A stretch of DNA of 64,000 nt from the NCBI RefSeq assembly GCF_000717185.1, contig NZ_JNYE01000012.1, positions 60,740 to 124,739 of the forward strand, read 5' to 3'. Below, piece by piece: positions 7,116-15,378 of the stretch. Source of the stretch: Kitasatospora phosalacinea (GTDB lineage Bacteria; Actinomycetota; Actinomycetes; Streptomycetales; Streptomycetaceae). The notes beneath the pieces are model-generated. The model had not been told where the DNA came from, ran no database searches, and saw only the letters and a program-made list of their open reading frames with translations. The translations under genes were made by a program, and so were the position numbers. Numbering within the stretch: the first letter of the stretch is position 1; every line of letters begins with the position of its first letter.

Positions 7116-8456
7116 TCAGTCGGCCTCCGGGTCGGCGAAGCCCGGCAGCCAGCGGACCAGCTCCTCGTGCAGGCGGACGGTGGCGCCGAGCTGGCAGAGG
7201 ACGCCGATGGTGGAGAGGGTGACCCGGTGGATCAGCAGGTAGGAGGGCGGGAGGTTGAGCCGCTTGCCGAGGTTGTAGGCGGGGGAGCGCGGGTCGGCGA
7301 TCCGGGCGGCCTGGGTGCGCATCCAGTCGCGGCTGAAGGTGAACTGCTCGGCGCGGGTGGGCTCGATGATCGGGAGCAGGTAGTCGAGCACCGCGTCCGG
7401 GTCGAGGGTGATGCCGGAGCGGATGAAGTTCTCCTGCCGGAGCAGGTCGTGCACCGCCGTCGCGTCACCGGCCAGGGCCAGGCGCAGCGAGGTGCCGATC
7501 GGGAGGGGCAGGCCGCCGGGGAGGCGGTCGACGGTGCCGAAGTCGAGCACGCCGAGCTTCCAGCTCGCCGCGGTGCGGCCGGTCTTGACCAGGCGGAAGT
7601 TGCCGGGGTGCGGGTCGGCGTGCAGCAGGCCGGTGCGGCTCGGGCCGGCGAACAGGAAGCGGGCGAGCAGCTGCCCGGCCCGGTCGCGCTCGGCGCGGGT
7701 GCCGTCCGAGACGACCTGGGAGAGCGGCTTGCCCTCCAGCCACTCGGTGACCAGCACCCGCCCGGACTGGGCGACCACCCGCGGCACCAGGATGTCGGCG
7801 TCCCCGGTGAACTCCTCGGCGTGCAGTTGCTGGGACTCCGCCTCCAGCCGATAGTCGAGCTCCTCGGTGACCCGTTCGCGCAGTTCGGCGATCAGCGGCT
7901 TGATGTCCACGCCCGGGATCAGCGGGCCCAGCACCCGGGCCAGCCGGGAGAGTTGGCCGAGATCGCTGAGCAGGGCCTCGCCCGCGCCCGGGTACTGGAT
8001 CTTGACCGCGACGTCCCGTCCGTCCTTCCAGACGGCGCGGTGCACCTGGCCGATCGAGGCGGCGGCGGACGGCTGGTCGGAGAAGGACCGGAAGCGGTCG
8101 GCCCAGTCGGCGCCGAGGTCGTCGGCGAGCACCGCGTGCACGGTGCGGGTCGGCATCGCCGGTGCGGACTCCTGGAGCTTGGTGAGCGCGGCCCGGTAGG
8201 GGCCCGCGACGTCCTCCGGGAGGGCGGACTCGAAGACCGACATGGCCTGCCCGAACTTCATCGCACCGCCCTTCAACTTGCCGAGGGTCGCGAAGAGTTG
8301 CTCGGCGGTCTGGGCCTGCAGCTCGGCCGCGACCTCCTCCGCGGGCCGCCCGCCCAGGCGCTTGCCCAGGCCGAGGGTGGCCCGCCCGGCGAAGCTCAGC
8401 GGCAGGGCCGCCAGCCGGGCCGTCCGGGAGACCGCCTTGCGGGGCATCTCAGACAT
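7116..8456 (-). CDS. ABC1/AarF/UbiB-type atypical kinase
   Basis: A 446-residue ABC1 kinase-like protein. It has the family's 'KxGQ' signature ('LKGGAMKFGQAMS', near 60-75), 'AASIGQVHRAV' replacing the usual glycine-rich loop, Lys in 'VAVKIQYPG', the catalytic 'LLHADPHPGNF' (near 280) and 'LDFGTVDRL' metal site. The family regulates isoprenoid-quinone and lipid metabolism; actinobacterial members are poorly characterised. ATG 8456 begins MSEMPRKAVSRTARLAALPL. A second ATG is nine bases further in. The preceding tiny ORF (8449-8568) overlaps this start, so translation is probably coupled. Confidence 0.85.
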   Translation of the reverse strand: MSEMPRKAVSRTARLAALPLSFAGRATLGLGKRLGGRPAEEVAAELQAQTAEQLFATLGKLKGGAMKFGQAMSVFESALPEDVAGPYRAALTKLQESAPAMPTRTVHAVLADDLGADWADRFRSFSDQPSAAASIGQVHRAVWKDGRDVAVKIQYPGAGEALLSDLGQLSRLARVLGPLIPGVDIKPLIAELRERVTEELDYRLEAESQQLHAEEFTGDADILVPRVVAQSGRVLVTEWLEGKPLSQVVSDGTRAERDRAGQLLARFLFAGPSRTGLLHADPHPGNFRLVKTGRTAASWKLGVLDFGTVDRLPGGLPLPIGTSLRLALAGDATAVHDLLRQENFIRSGITLDPDAVLDYLLPIIEPTRAEQFTFSRDWMRTQAARIADPRSPAYNLGKRLNLPPSYLLIHRVTLSTIGVLCQLGATVRLHEELVRWLPGFADPEAD

Positions 8457-8568
8457 CCGCCGCCCCCGCCCGGTCGGTGCGGCCGGTGACGGCCGGGGCC
8501 GCCCCGGCACGCGGGCGGGCGACCGGCCGTGCCGTGCCGGTTCCTGCCTTGCGCGGTAGATCGCTCAC
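8449..8568 (-). CDS. 39-residue ORF resembling the N terminus of the adjacent ABC1 kinase
   Basis: GTG 8568 follows AGGAGG by four bases, a much better ribosome-binding site than that of the kinase. The product starts MSDLPRKAGTGTARPVARP, and the kinase starts MSEMPRKAVSRTARLAALP: about ten of nineteen positions are identical, then similarity stops. The TGA at 8449-8451 lies inside the first codons of the kinase gene, giving an overlapping stop/start. It may be a decayed duplication of the kinase start retained as a translational coupler, or a kinase start displaced by an indel. No family known. Confidence 0.5.
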   Translation of the reverse strand: MSDLPRKAGTGTARPVARPRAGAAPAVTGRTDRAGAADV

Positions 8569-8750
8569 CGGACCTCCTGATCCTCCGGACCGACCGGCGC
8601 CCCGCCGGCGGTCGGTACAGCGGCGTCCCGGAGCCCGCCCGGCGCCCGGCGACCTCCGCCGGGCGCCGCCGCCCGATCCGGGGGCGGTGCCCCGGGCGGG
8701 CGGTGGCGGGCGGATCGGTCGTGGACCACCGGACGGGCTCACGGCTCGTC

Positions 8751-9783
8751 CTAGGCCATTGTGCCCGCTCGCCCCGGCGCGGAGGACTGCCACAGGCAAC
8801 CGCAGTCCGGGTGACTGCGCAGCCGCAGCCGCCGCACCATGCCGTCGGCGGCGGACAGTTCGCACCAGCCGTCCACGCTCGGCGGCGGCGCCCCGTCCAG
8901 GTACAGCTGGACGTGCAGGGCGGCGAGTCCGGCGACCGCGGCCGCGACCGCGCCGTCGCAGGCCGGGAGGCGGGCCCGGCCGGGGCCCTCGTCGATCAGC
9001 TGGGCCAGCAGCCGCGGCCAGGCCTCGTCCTCGTCCCGCCGGGCCAGGGTGGCGCAGCTGCCGCAGGCGGAGGCGCCCGGGACGACCAGCGGGCCGACCA
9101 CGCCGAGGTGTTCGAGCACCCCCGTGTACAGGTGCGGGATGCCGGCCCGCATCAGCTCCTGGGCGTCGACGGCGGCCCCCGTGTACGCGGCGGAGCCGTC
9201 CCGCGGGGCGAGCACCACCAGGGCGGGCGGCGGTGGCGCGCAGCCGCCCGATGTCGCCCGGCGGGAGGCCGCCGGGCGCGCAGTCCCGGGCGGTGACCCG
9301 GCCGCGGTCCAGCACCGCGACCTCGCCGATCCCGCCGGCCGCCAGCGCGGCCCCGACGGCGGCTCCGATCCGCCCGGCGCCGCGCACCTCGACCCGGGCC
9401 CGGGCCCGCCCGTGCAGCACGGCCGCGGCCTCGCCCGGTGCCGGGTGCACCAGGGAGAGCGAGGCCAGGTCGGGGCCGAGCAGGTCGCGCCGGGCCGGCG
9501 GGTACAGCTCCAGCACGTCCCGCAGGGCCTGGGCGTCGTCCAGCAGTTCGCTGCTGCCGAGCGAGTCGAGCACCGCCCGGCAGTACTCGGCGCCCAGGCC
9601 GAGCTTCTGCCCGGCGGCGATCACCGCGGGGCCGTCCCGGCTGCCGTCGATCAGGTCCAGGAAGTCGGCCAGCCTGCGGTCGACGCCCTCGATCAGCCGG
9701 GCGTGCCGCCGCACGGTGCCGAACTGCAGGGTCTGCTTCTCCCGCCAGAGCCGGGACAGGGCGGGCTTGATCACGGGGCGCAT
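8751..9783 (-). pseudogene. ThiF/E1-like adenylyltransferase-fold gene with a frameshift
   Basis: From ATG 9783 (site GGGAGGA) the frame gives MRPVIKPALSRLWREKQTLQFG, a winged-helix-like N domain, and a Rossmann motif 'GAGRIGAAVGAALAAGGIGEVAVLDRG' visible over residues ~135-165. Near 9219-9245 coding sense moves to another frame, continuing 'VVLAPRDGSAAYTG ... YTGVLEHLGVVGPLVVPGASACGSC' and ending at 8751 with 'DCGCLWQSS'. One surplus base in the C/G-rich stretch explains both halves. Intact relatives are about 340-380 residues and resemble the precursor-recognition/ThiF proteins of azole-peptide systems, though no peptide or cyclodehydratase gene is here. Could be a real disruption, a sequencing error or programmed frameshifting. 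Confidence 0.72.
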
Positions 9784-10001
9784 GCGGGTTCCTCCCAGGG
9801 TCGGGCTCCCGGCGTCGGGACCGCCGGTGACCGCAGCTTGCCCGCCCGTCCGGAAGCGCGGAAATCCGTTGTCCACAGCCCCGGTAGGACGATCGGCTCA
9901 TCACTGTGCACAGCCTGTGGACAACGCGCCCGGGTGGTCCCGCGGGCCGCGCCGCCCCGGTGCCGGACTTCTGTCACGGGGACGGGGTAACGTCCTGTGC
10001 C

Positions 10002-10772
10002 ATGGCAGCCGAACGGGACTCCCACCGGTCGGCGTCGCGTCGGCGCGTCCGGGCAGCCTCCGGACCGGCGGCCGCGGCGCCGGGTGCGTACGCCGGCACC
10101 GAGGCCGACTGCGAGCACACATCCGACCGCGAGCACGCGTCCGACCCGTGCCACGCGTCCGACCCGCGCCGCACCCCCGGTCCGACCCGCACCTCCGGTC
10201 CGAGCCGCGCGCCCGACCAGGCCCGGGCGCCCGAGCGCGCCGCCGTCGACCGCAGCAAGGTCGAGGTCCGCCGCAGCGCCCGCCGCAGCCGCACCGTCTC
10301 CGCCTACCGCGAGGGCGACCGCACCGTGGTGCTGATCCCGGCCCGGATGTCGCACGCCGAGGAGCAGCGCTGGGTGGCGCAGATGCTCGACAAGCTGGCC
10401 GCGCAGGAGAGCCGCCGGACGCTCGGTGACGAGGCCCTGCAGGCCCGGGCCCGCGAGCTCTCCCTGCTCTACCTGGACGGCCGGGCCGTCCCCGAGCAGG
10501 TCCGCTGGGTCACCAACCAGAACTCCCGCTGGGGCTCCTGCACCCCCAGCGAGCGCACCATCCGGCTCTCCCACCGGCTCCAGGGCATGCCCGAGTACGT
10601 GGTCGACTACGTGCTGCTGCACGAGCTGGCGCACCTGCTGGTCCCCGACCACGGCCCCCGGTTCTGGGCCCTGCTGGACGCCTACCCGCGCACCGAACGG
10701 GCCCGCGGCTACCTGGAGGGCGTCGCCTCCGCGGCCCGGCTGCCGCACGTCCCGCCCGCCCGCGCGACCTGA
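10002..10772 (+). CDS. YgjP/SprT-like zinc metallopeptidase (DUF45 family)
   Basis: 256 residues. The C-terminal half carries 'QNSRWGSCTPSERTIRLSHRL' split around residues 180-200, and the zinc motif 'LLHELAHLLVPDHGPRFW' (HExxH plus downstream His), typical of YgjP-type M48-like proteins. The N-terminal ~80 residues are low-complexity, built from degenerate Ser-Asp-Pro/His-Ala-Ser repeats. ATG 10002 has GACGGGG further upstream than ideal, so the start is moderately sure. A strong hairpin follows. Cytosolic; physiological role unknown. Confidence 0.82.
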   Translation: MAAERDSHRSASRRRVRAASGPAAAAPGAYAGTEADCEHTSDREHASDPCHASDPRRTPGPTRTSGPSRAPDQARAPERAAVDRSKVEVRRSARRSRTVSAYREGDRTVVLIPARMSHAEEQRWVAQMLDKLAAQESRRTLGDEALQARARELSLLYLDGRAVPEQVRWVTNQNSRWGSCTPSERTIRLSHRLQGMPEYVVDYVLLHELAHLLVPDHGPRFWALLDAYPRTERARGYLEGVASAARLPHVPPARAT

Positions 10773-10781
10773 GCCCTCGCC

Positions 10782-10819
10782 CGGACGACGGACGAGGCCC
10801 CGGACGACGGACGAGGCCC
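10782..10819 (+). repeat. Two tandem 19-bp units after the metallopeptidase gene
   Basis: CGGACGACGGACGAGGCCC occurs twice head to tail (10782-10800 and 10801-10819) between the gene end and the terminator hairpin. The unit itself contains a GGACGA doublet. Probably replication slippage in non-coding DNA. Confidence 0.8.
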
Positions 10820-10851
10820 CGGCCGCCCTCCCAGGAGGGCGGCCGGGGCCT
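10814..10851. terminator. Bidirectional hairpin between convergent genes
   Basis: AGGCCCCGGCCGCCCTCC pairs with its exact complement ending at 10851 around a two-base loop. It separates the plus-strand metallopeptidase from the minus-strand NUDIX gene. Confidence 0.7.
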
Positions 10852-10874
10852 CGCGGCGCACCGGGAACGGCGGG

Positions 10875-11438
10875 TCAGAGCAGCGTGCGGGCCCGTGCCA
10901 CCAAGTCGCGCACCGAGCGGTCGGTGTCGGCGGGCAGCTCGTCCCAGCCGAACCAGCGCAGGTCGAGCGACTCCTCGCTGATCAGCTCGCGCGCCCCGGC
11001 CGGGGCCAGGGCCACGTACTGCACGTCCAGGTGGGTGTTCTCCGGCCGGTCCTTCCCGGCGCAGCGGACCTGGTGCCGGTCCAGCTTCACGGGCGCGGTG
11101 CGGCCGTCGGTGGTGAGCAGCGCGAGGTCCGCGATGCCGGACTCCTCGACGGCCTCACGGAGTGCGGCCGCGGCCAGCGTGGCGTCGCCGGGCTCGCAGT
11201 GGCCGCCCATCTGCAGCCACCGCCCGACCTTCGGGTGCAGGGTGAGCAGCACCCGCCCGCCCTCCGGGTCGACCACCAGGGCGCTGGCGGTGACGTGCCC
11301 GGGCAGGCAGGCCCGCCACATGCCGTCGGGGCGGTCGGCCAGGTGGGCCAGGTAGTCCCGGCGCAGCTCGTCCTGGCCGGCCCCGTCGGGCGTCCAGTCG
11401 GTCAGGGCGCGGACGGCGTCCTCGTGCAGCGCGGTCAC
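10875..11438 (-). CDS. NUDIX hydrolase
   Basis: 187 residues with a Nudix-type segment: 'MGGHCEPGD' followed by 'REAVEESGI' near residues 77-102. The classical first Glu position is occupied by an Asp-containing GDAT and the spacing is one residue longer, a variant common among actinobacterial members. NUDIX enzymes cleave nucleoside-diphosphate-linked compounds; the substrate is not evident. GTG 11438 overlaps the stop of the upstream DUF2342 gene (GTGA), so the two are translationally coupled. Confidence 0.85.
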   Translation of the reverse strand: MTALHEDAVRALTDWTPDGAGQDELRRDYLAHLADRPDGMWRACLPGHVTASALVVDPEGGRVLLTLHPKVGRWLQMGGHCEPGDATLAAAALREAVEESGIADLALLTTDGRTAPVKLDRHQVRCAGKDRPENTHLDVQYVALAPAGARELISEESLDLRWFGWDELPADTDRSVRDLVARARTLL

Positions 11439-13069
11439 TTGGCGGTGCCCTCCGGCCCCTGCTCGCCGTCCTTGCCCGCGTCCGAGTCCTCACCCGAGCC
11501 CGAGCCCGCGTCCTTGTTCGAACCCGAGTCCGAGTCCGAACCCGAGTCCGGAGCGTCCTCGTCCGGGGCAGCGTCCGACGAGGTGCCCGACGGGGCGTCC
11601 TTGCTCAGGTCCGTCTTGCCGCCGCCGCTCGTGCCGCCGCTCGCGCCCCCGCCCGCCGCCTCGCCGAGCAGCTTGTCGAGCGCGTCGAAGTCGAAGCCGC
11701 CCTCGGCCACCGGCGCGGTGTCGCGGTGCACGAAGCCGTCCGGGTCGTCGAGGTCGGCGGCGGTGGGCAGCATGTCGGGGTGGCTCCACAGCGCGTCCCG
11801 GCCCTCGACGCCGCGGGCGTCGGCGAGCGAGGCCCACAGGCGGGAGGCGTCGCGCAGGCGGCGGGGGCGCAGTTCGAGGCCGACCAGGGTGGCGAAGGTC
11901 TGCTCGGCGGGGCCGCCGGAGGCGCGGCGGCGGCGGAGCGTCTCGCGCAGGGCGGCGGCCTGCGGCAGGTGCGGGGCGGCGGCGGTGTGCACCACGGCGT
12001 CGACCCAGCCCTCGACCAGGGCCAGCGCGGTCTCCAGCCGGGCCAGGGCGGCCTTCTGCGCGGGGGTGTCCTCGGGCTGGAGCAGGCCGCCGGCCAGCGC
12101 CTCCTGGAGGGCCTCGGGGTTGGCCGGGTCGATCTGGCCGACCAGCTCCTCCATCCGCGAGGTGTCGACCTTGATGCCGCGGGCGTAGGCCTCGACGGCG
12201 CCGAACAGGTGCGCCCGCAGCCACGGCACGTGGGCGAACAGGCGCTGGTGGGCGGCCTCGCGCAGGGCGAGGTAGAGCCGGACCTCCTCGGCGGGCACGC
12301 TCAGGCCCTCGCCGAACTCGGCGACGTTCTGCGGCAGCAGCGCGGCCTTCCCGGCGGGGGCGAGCGGCAGGCCGACGTCGGTGGAGCCGACCACCTCGGC
12401 GGCGAGCGCGCCGAGCGCCTGCCCGATCTGGGTGCCGAACATGGCGCCGCCCATCGAGCGCATCATGCCCATCAGCGGCCCGGCCATGGCCTGCATCTCC
12501 TCGGGCAGCACGCCGCCCATGGCGTTGCCGACCCGCTCGGCGACCGGGTCGACCAGGTCCTTCCAGACCGGGAGGGTGGCCTCGATCCACTCGGCGCGGC
12601 TCCAGGCGACCGCGGCGGAGGAGGTGGAGGGGAACTCGGTGGCGGAGTCCAGCCAGAGGTCGGCGAGCCGGACGGCCTCGGTGACGGCGGTGCGCTCGGC
12701 CGCGCCGACCGAGCGGTCCTTGGACCTGCCCTCGGGCTGCTCGGCGACGACGGTCTGCCGGGCGATGTTCTTGGCGAGCTCCCAGTTCACCGGGCCGCCC
12801 TCGAACGAGAGCATCTGCCCGAGCTGCTGGAACGCGGCGCCGAGGTCGTTGGGGTTGAAGCCGCCCATCATCGCGGCGAACGGGTTGTCCCCGCCCTGCC
12901 CGCCGCCGGGGCCGCCCGCGCCGAAGAGCGCCCCGAAGGGGTTGCCGGTGCCGAAGCCGAAGGGCGGCTGCGGGGTCGAGTCGCCCTGCTCGCCGTCCTT
13001 CTTGCCCTTGTTCTCGCCGTCCTCGGGCTCCTCGGGGGGAACGCCGAATCCGAAGGGGAGGTCGCTCAC
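11435..13069 (-). CDS. DUF2342 / zinc-dependent-metalloprotease-like protein
   Basis: About 544 residues. The N terminus is Gly/Pro/Phe-rich ('LPFGFG', 'NPFGALFGAGGPGGG'). The central part matches the actinobacterial DUF2342 family ('MGGVLPEEMQ', 'GTQIGQALGALA', 'LREAAHQRLFAHVPWLR'). The C-terminal ~70 residues are an acidic Ser-Asp-Gly tail. The expected zincin HExxH reads REAAH here, so protease activity is doubtful, as in the hydrolase-like branch of the family. I favour GTG 13069 (VSDLPFGFG); GTG 13096 in frame is possible. Cytoplasmic; function unknown. Coupled to the NUDIX gene. Confidence 0.85.
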   Translation of the reverse strand: MSDLPFGFGVPPEEPEDGENKGKKDGEQGDSTPQPPFGFGTGNPFGALFGAGGPGGGQGGDNPFAAMMGGFNPNDLGAAFQQLGQMLSFEGGPVNWELAKNIARQTVVAEQPEGRSKDRSVGAAERTAVTEAVRLADLWLDSATEFPSTSSAAVAWSRAEWIEATLPVWKDLVDPVAERVGNAMGGVLPEEMQAMAGPLMGMMRSMGGAMFGTQIGQALGALAAEVVGSTDVGLPLAPAGKAALLPQNVAEFGEGLSVPAEEVRLYLALREAAHQRLFAHVPWLRAHLFGAVEAYARGIKVDTSRMEELVGQIDPANPEALQEALAGGLLQPEDTPAQKAALARLETALALVEGWVDAVVHTAAAPHLPQAAALRETLRRRRASGGPAEQTFATLVGLELRPRRLRDASRLWASLADARGVEGRDALWSHPDMLPTAADLDDPDGFVHRDTAPVAEGGFDFDALDKLLGEAAGGGASGGTSGGGKTDLSKDAPSGTSSDAAPDEDAPDSGSDSDSGSNKDAGSGSGEDSDAGKDGEQGPEGTAK

Positions 13070-13213
13070 GGGGTCCTCGATCTGATCGGCCGTCACGCGG
13101 GTGGTGTGGCGGGAAAGTCTGCCGCCCGGGGGCTCCGAGCGGTTTCAATGGTCTCGCGGCGACCGCGCCGGGTGCACCGCCGGGGCCGAGCCTCGGGCAG
13201 GATGGTCGAGTGC

Positions 13214-13241
13214 GTGACACTCGTACGTCCGCACTTAAGCT
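13214..13241 (+). promoter_or_regulatory. Candidate promoter of the SDR gene
   Basis: GTGACA (13214-13219) and TAAGCT (13236-13241) are separated by 16 bp, resembling a primary-sigma promoter. It lies about 20 bp before the SDR start, in the 190-bp divergent spacer shared with the DUF2342 gene. Confidence 0.35.
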
Positions 13242-13259
13242 AACCGTGGAGGATGGCCG

Positions 13260-14408
13260 GTGAGTTCCCCGCCTTCGGACGTTCGCTCTGGGCTGACCGA
13301 GGGCGAGGACGCGCCGACCGACGCCGGATCGCCGACTCCAGCCTACGGCGGCAGGCCGCTGACCGTGGCCGTCACCGGCGCGGCGGGCGTGCTCGGCGAG
13401 CGCGTCGCGCAGCGGCTGGTGGACTCGCCGCACGTGCGCCGGGTGCTGGCGCTGGACGAGCGGCGCGGCGAGGTGCCCGGCGTGCAGTGGCGGGTGCTGG
13501 ACGTGCGCGACCCGGCGGTGGCCGAGCGGCTGGCCGGGGTGGACGTGGTGGTGCACCTGGCGATGGACCTGGGCATGGAGTCCGACCCGCGCACCCGCAG
13601 CGCGTACAACGTGCGCGGCGCGCAGACCGTGGTGACCGCCGCCGCGGCCGCCGGGGTGCAGCGGGTGGTGCTGTGCACCTCCGCGATGGTCTACGGGGCG
13701 CTGCCCGACAACGAGGTGCCGCTGGCCGAGGACTCCGAGCTGCGGGCCACCGAGGAGGCCTCGCTGGTCGGCGACCTGCTGGAGATCGAGCGCCTGGCCC
13801 GCCGCGCCCCGCGCGCCCACCCGGGGCTGCAGGTCACCGTGCTGCGCCCGGCGGTGGTGGTCGGCCCCGGCATCGACACCGTGCTGACCCGGCACTTCGA
13901 GGCCCCGCGGCTGCTGGTGGTGGCGGGTTCCCGGCCGTGCTGGCAGTTCTGCCACCTGGACGACCTGGCGGCGGCGCTGGAGTACGCGGCGCTCGGGCTG
14001 GTGGAGGGCGAGGTGACGGTCGGCTGCGACGGCTGGCTGGAGCAGGAGGACGTCGAGGAGCTGTCCGGGATCCGCCGGATGGAGCTGCCGGCCTCGCTGG
14101 CCCTGGGCACCGCGGCCCGGCTGCACCGGCTGGGCCTGACCCCGGCCCCGGCCGGGGACCTGGCGTACACCATGTACCCGTGGGTGGTCTCCGGCAGCCG
14201 CCTGCACGAGGCGGGCTGGCGGCCGCGGCACACCAACGAGGAGGTGCTGGCCGAGCTGCTCGCCCAGGTGTCGGGCAAGCACGCGGTGGCCGGGCGCCGG
14301 CTGGGCGGCAAGGAGGCCGCGACCAGCCTGGGCGCGGCGGGGGCGACGGTCGCGCTGATCGGCACCGCGGCGCTGGTGCGGCGGGCCCGCAGGCACCGGC
14401 GGATCTGA
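13260..14408 (+). CDS. NAD-dependent epimerase/dehydratase-type SDR
   Basis: 382 residues, extended short-chain dehydrogenase fold. The NAD(P) motif 'VTGAAGVLGERV' lies near residues 38-49, 'DVVVHLAMDLG' near 97, and the catalytic Tyr is probably 'SAMVYG' near 143. The family acts on nucleotide sugars or steroids. The C terminus ends in a hydrophobic stretch 'GAAGATVALIGTAALV' and basic residues, a possible membrane anchor. GTG 13260 is supported by GGAGGA. Substrate unknown. Confidence 0.85.
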   Translation: MSSPPSDVRSGLTEGEDAPTDAGSPTPAYGGRPLTVAVTGAAGVLGERVAQRLVDSPHVRRVLALDERRGEVPGVQWRVLDVRDPAVAERLAGVDVVVHLAMDLGMESDPRTRSAYNVRGAQTVVTAAAAAGVQRVVLCTSAMVYGALPDNEVPLAEDSELRATEEASLVGDLLEIERLARRAPRAHPGLQVTVLRPAVVVGPGIDTVLTRHFEAPRLLVVAGSRPCWQFCHLDDLAAALEYAALGLVEGEVTVGCDGWLEQEDVEELSGIRRMELPASLALGTAARLHRLGLTPAPAGDLAYTMYPWVVSGSRLHEAGWRPRHTNEEVLAELLAQVSGKHAVAGRRLGGKEAATSLGAAGATVALIGTAALVRRARRHRRI

Positions 14409-14495
14409 TCACCTTCTTTTCGCATGGCGGAATTACCGCATCGTGATACGAAAATCCTTGCGGCCGGTCGACGGGCATGCGGAATGATGGTGGGC

Positions 14496-14936
14496 ATGTC
14501 CGAGAACCACGACCCGATCCGCCTGCTCGCCGTCCGCGAGGCCCCGCTCTCGCTGGACGAGGTCCACGCCGCGGTCGGCGACGACGCGGCCGGCGGCACC
14601 ACCCTGTTCGTCGGCACGGTCCGTGACCACGACGGCGGCAAGCCGGTCGCCGCGCTGGAGTACAGCGCCCACCCGACCGCCCTGCGCGAGCTGCGCCGGA
14701 TCGCCGAGGAGGTCTGCGCGGACTTCCCGGTCCAGGCGCTGGCCGCGGTGCACCGCACCGGCCGGCTGGAGATCGGGGACGTCGCGGTGATCGTCGCGGT
14801 GTCCTGCCCGCACCGCGGCGAGGCGTTCGCGGCCTCCCGGCGGCTGATCGACGACCTCAAGCACGGGGTGCCGATCTGGAAGCACCAGGTCTTCGCCGAC
14901 GGCGAGGAGGAGTGGGTCGGCGCGGGCTCCTGCTGA
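14496..14936 (+). CDS. moaE: Molybdopterin synthase catalytic subunit
   Basis: 146 residues matching MoaE. 'LFVGTVRDHDGG' is near residue 32, and the active-site region 'HRTGRLEIGDVAV' plus 'KHGVPIWKHQVFADG' with its catalytic lysines lies near 88-140. With MoaD it converts cyclic pyranopterin monophosphate to molybdopterin. No other moa gene is nearby. ATG 14496 was chosen; ATGs at 14484 and 14487 are in frame and no strong ribosome-binding site separates them. Confidence 0.9.
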   Translation: MSENHDPIRLLAVREAPLSLDEVHAAVGDDAAGGTTLFVGTVRDHDGGKPVAALEYSAHPTALRELRRIAEEVCADFPVQALAAVHRTGRLEIGDVAVIVAVSCPHRGEAFAASRRLIDDLKHGVPIWKHQVFADGEEEWVGAGSC

Positions 14937-15095
14937 GGCCCCGTGTCCCCGCGGGGCGGCGCTCGTTGCCCGTTCGGCGGTACCCCGTCGTGGTGAAGAC
15001 CGGGCCCGTCCCGTAACCCGGATGCCGCGCGCGCCGTTCCCCCTACAGGCGGTTAATCTGCTGATACACATGACGAGCCTGTGGGGAGTTCGAAG

Positions 15096-15263
15096 ATGGC
15101 TGCGCTCGCCTGGTTGATCATTCCTGTGGTGGCCGGGGTCCTGGCCGCGGTCTGGGCCACCTGGGCCGCCCGCCCGCCCCGTGCCATGACCGACCCGACC
15201 TCGCTCGCCGAGCACGAGCGCTTCCGCGCCGCGATGGAGCGCAGCACCGGCGTCCGCGACTGA
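15096..15263 (+). CDS. Small single-pass membrane protein
   Basis: 55 residues: 'MAALAWLIIPVVAGVLAAVWATWAAR' splits into one N-terminal transmembrane helix (about 3-24) and a short charged tail ending 'FRAAMERSTGVRD'. ATG 15096 follows GGGAG by about ten bases; a GTG at 15081 is in frame. Small proteins of this kind sit before the PDZ/Lon protease gene in related streptomycetes, so it may act with that protease, though this is inference. Confidence 0.72.
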   Translation: MAALAWLIIPVVAGVLAAVWATWAARPPRAMTDPTSLAEHERFRAAMERSTGVRD

Positions 15264-15378
15264 CCGCGGAGGGCCTCCCGGGCCGGTGTCCGCACCGGTC
15301 CGGGGCCCTTCCCCGATCGGCGGTGCGGGCCGCGGCCCAGCGGTACACCCCGCCCGGCACTTCCCGTACTGTCGTGGC

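Noticed and set aside
5867..8750. Toxin-antitoxin module around the barstar protein
   Set aside because: No barnase-like or other RNase toxin is encoded within several genes on either side.
8751..10772. Azole-peptide (TOMM) biosynthetic cluster around the ThiF-like gene
   Set aside because: No YcaO, dehydrogenase or precursor peptide is present, and the ThiF-like gene is frameshifted.
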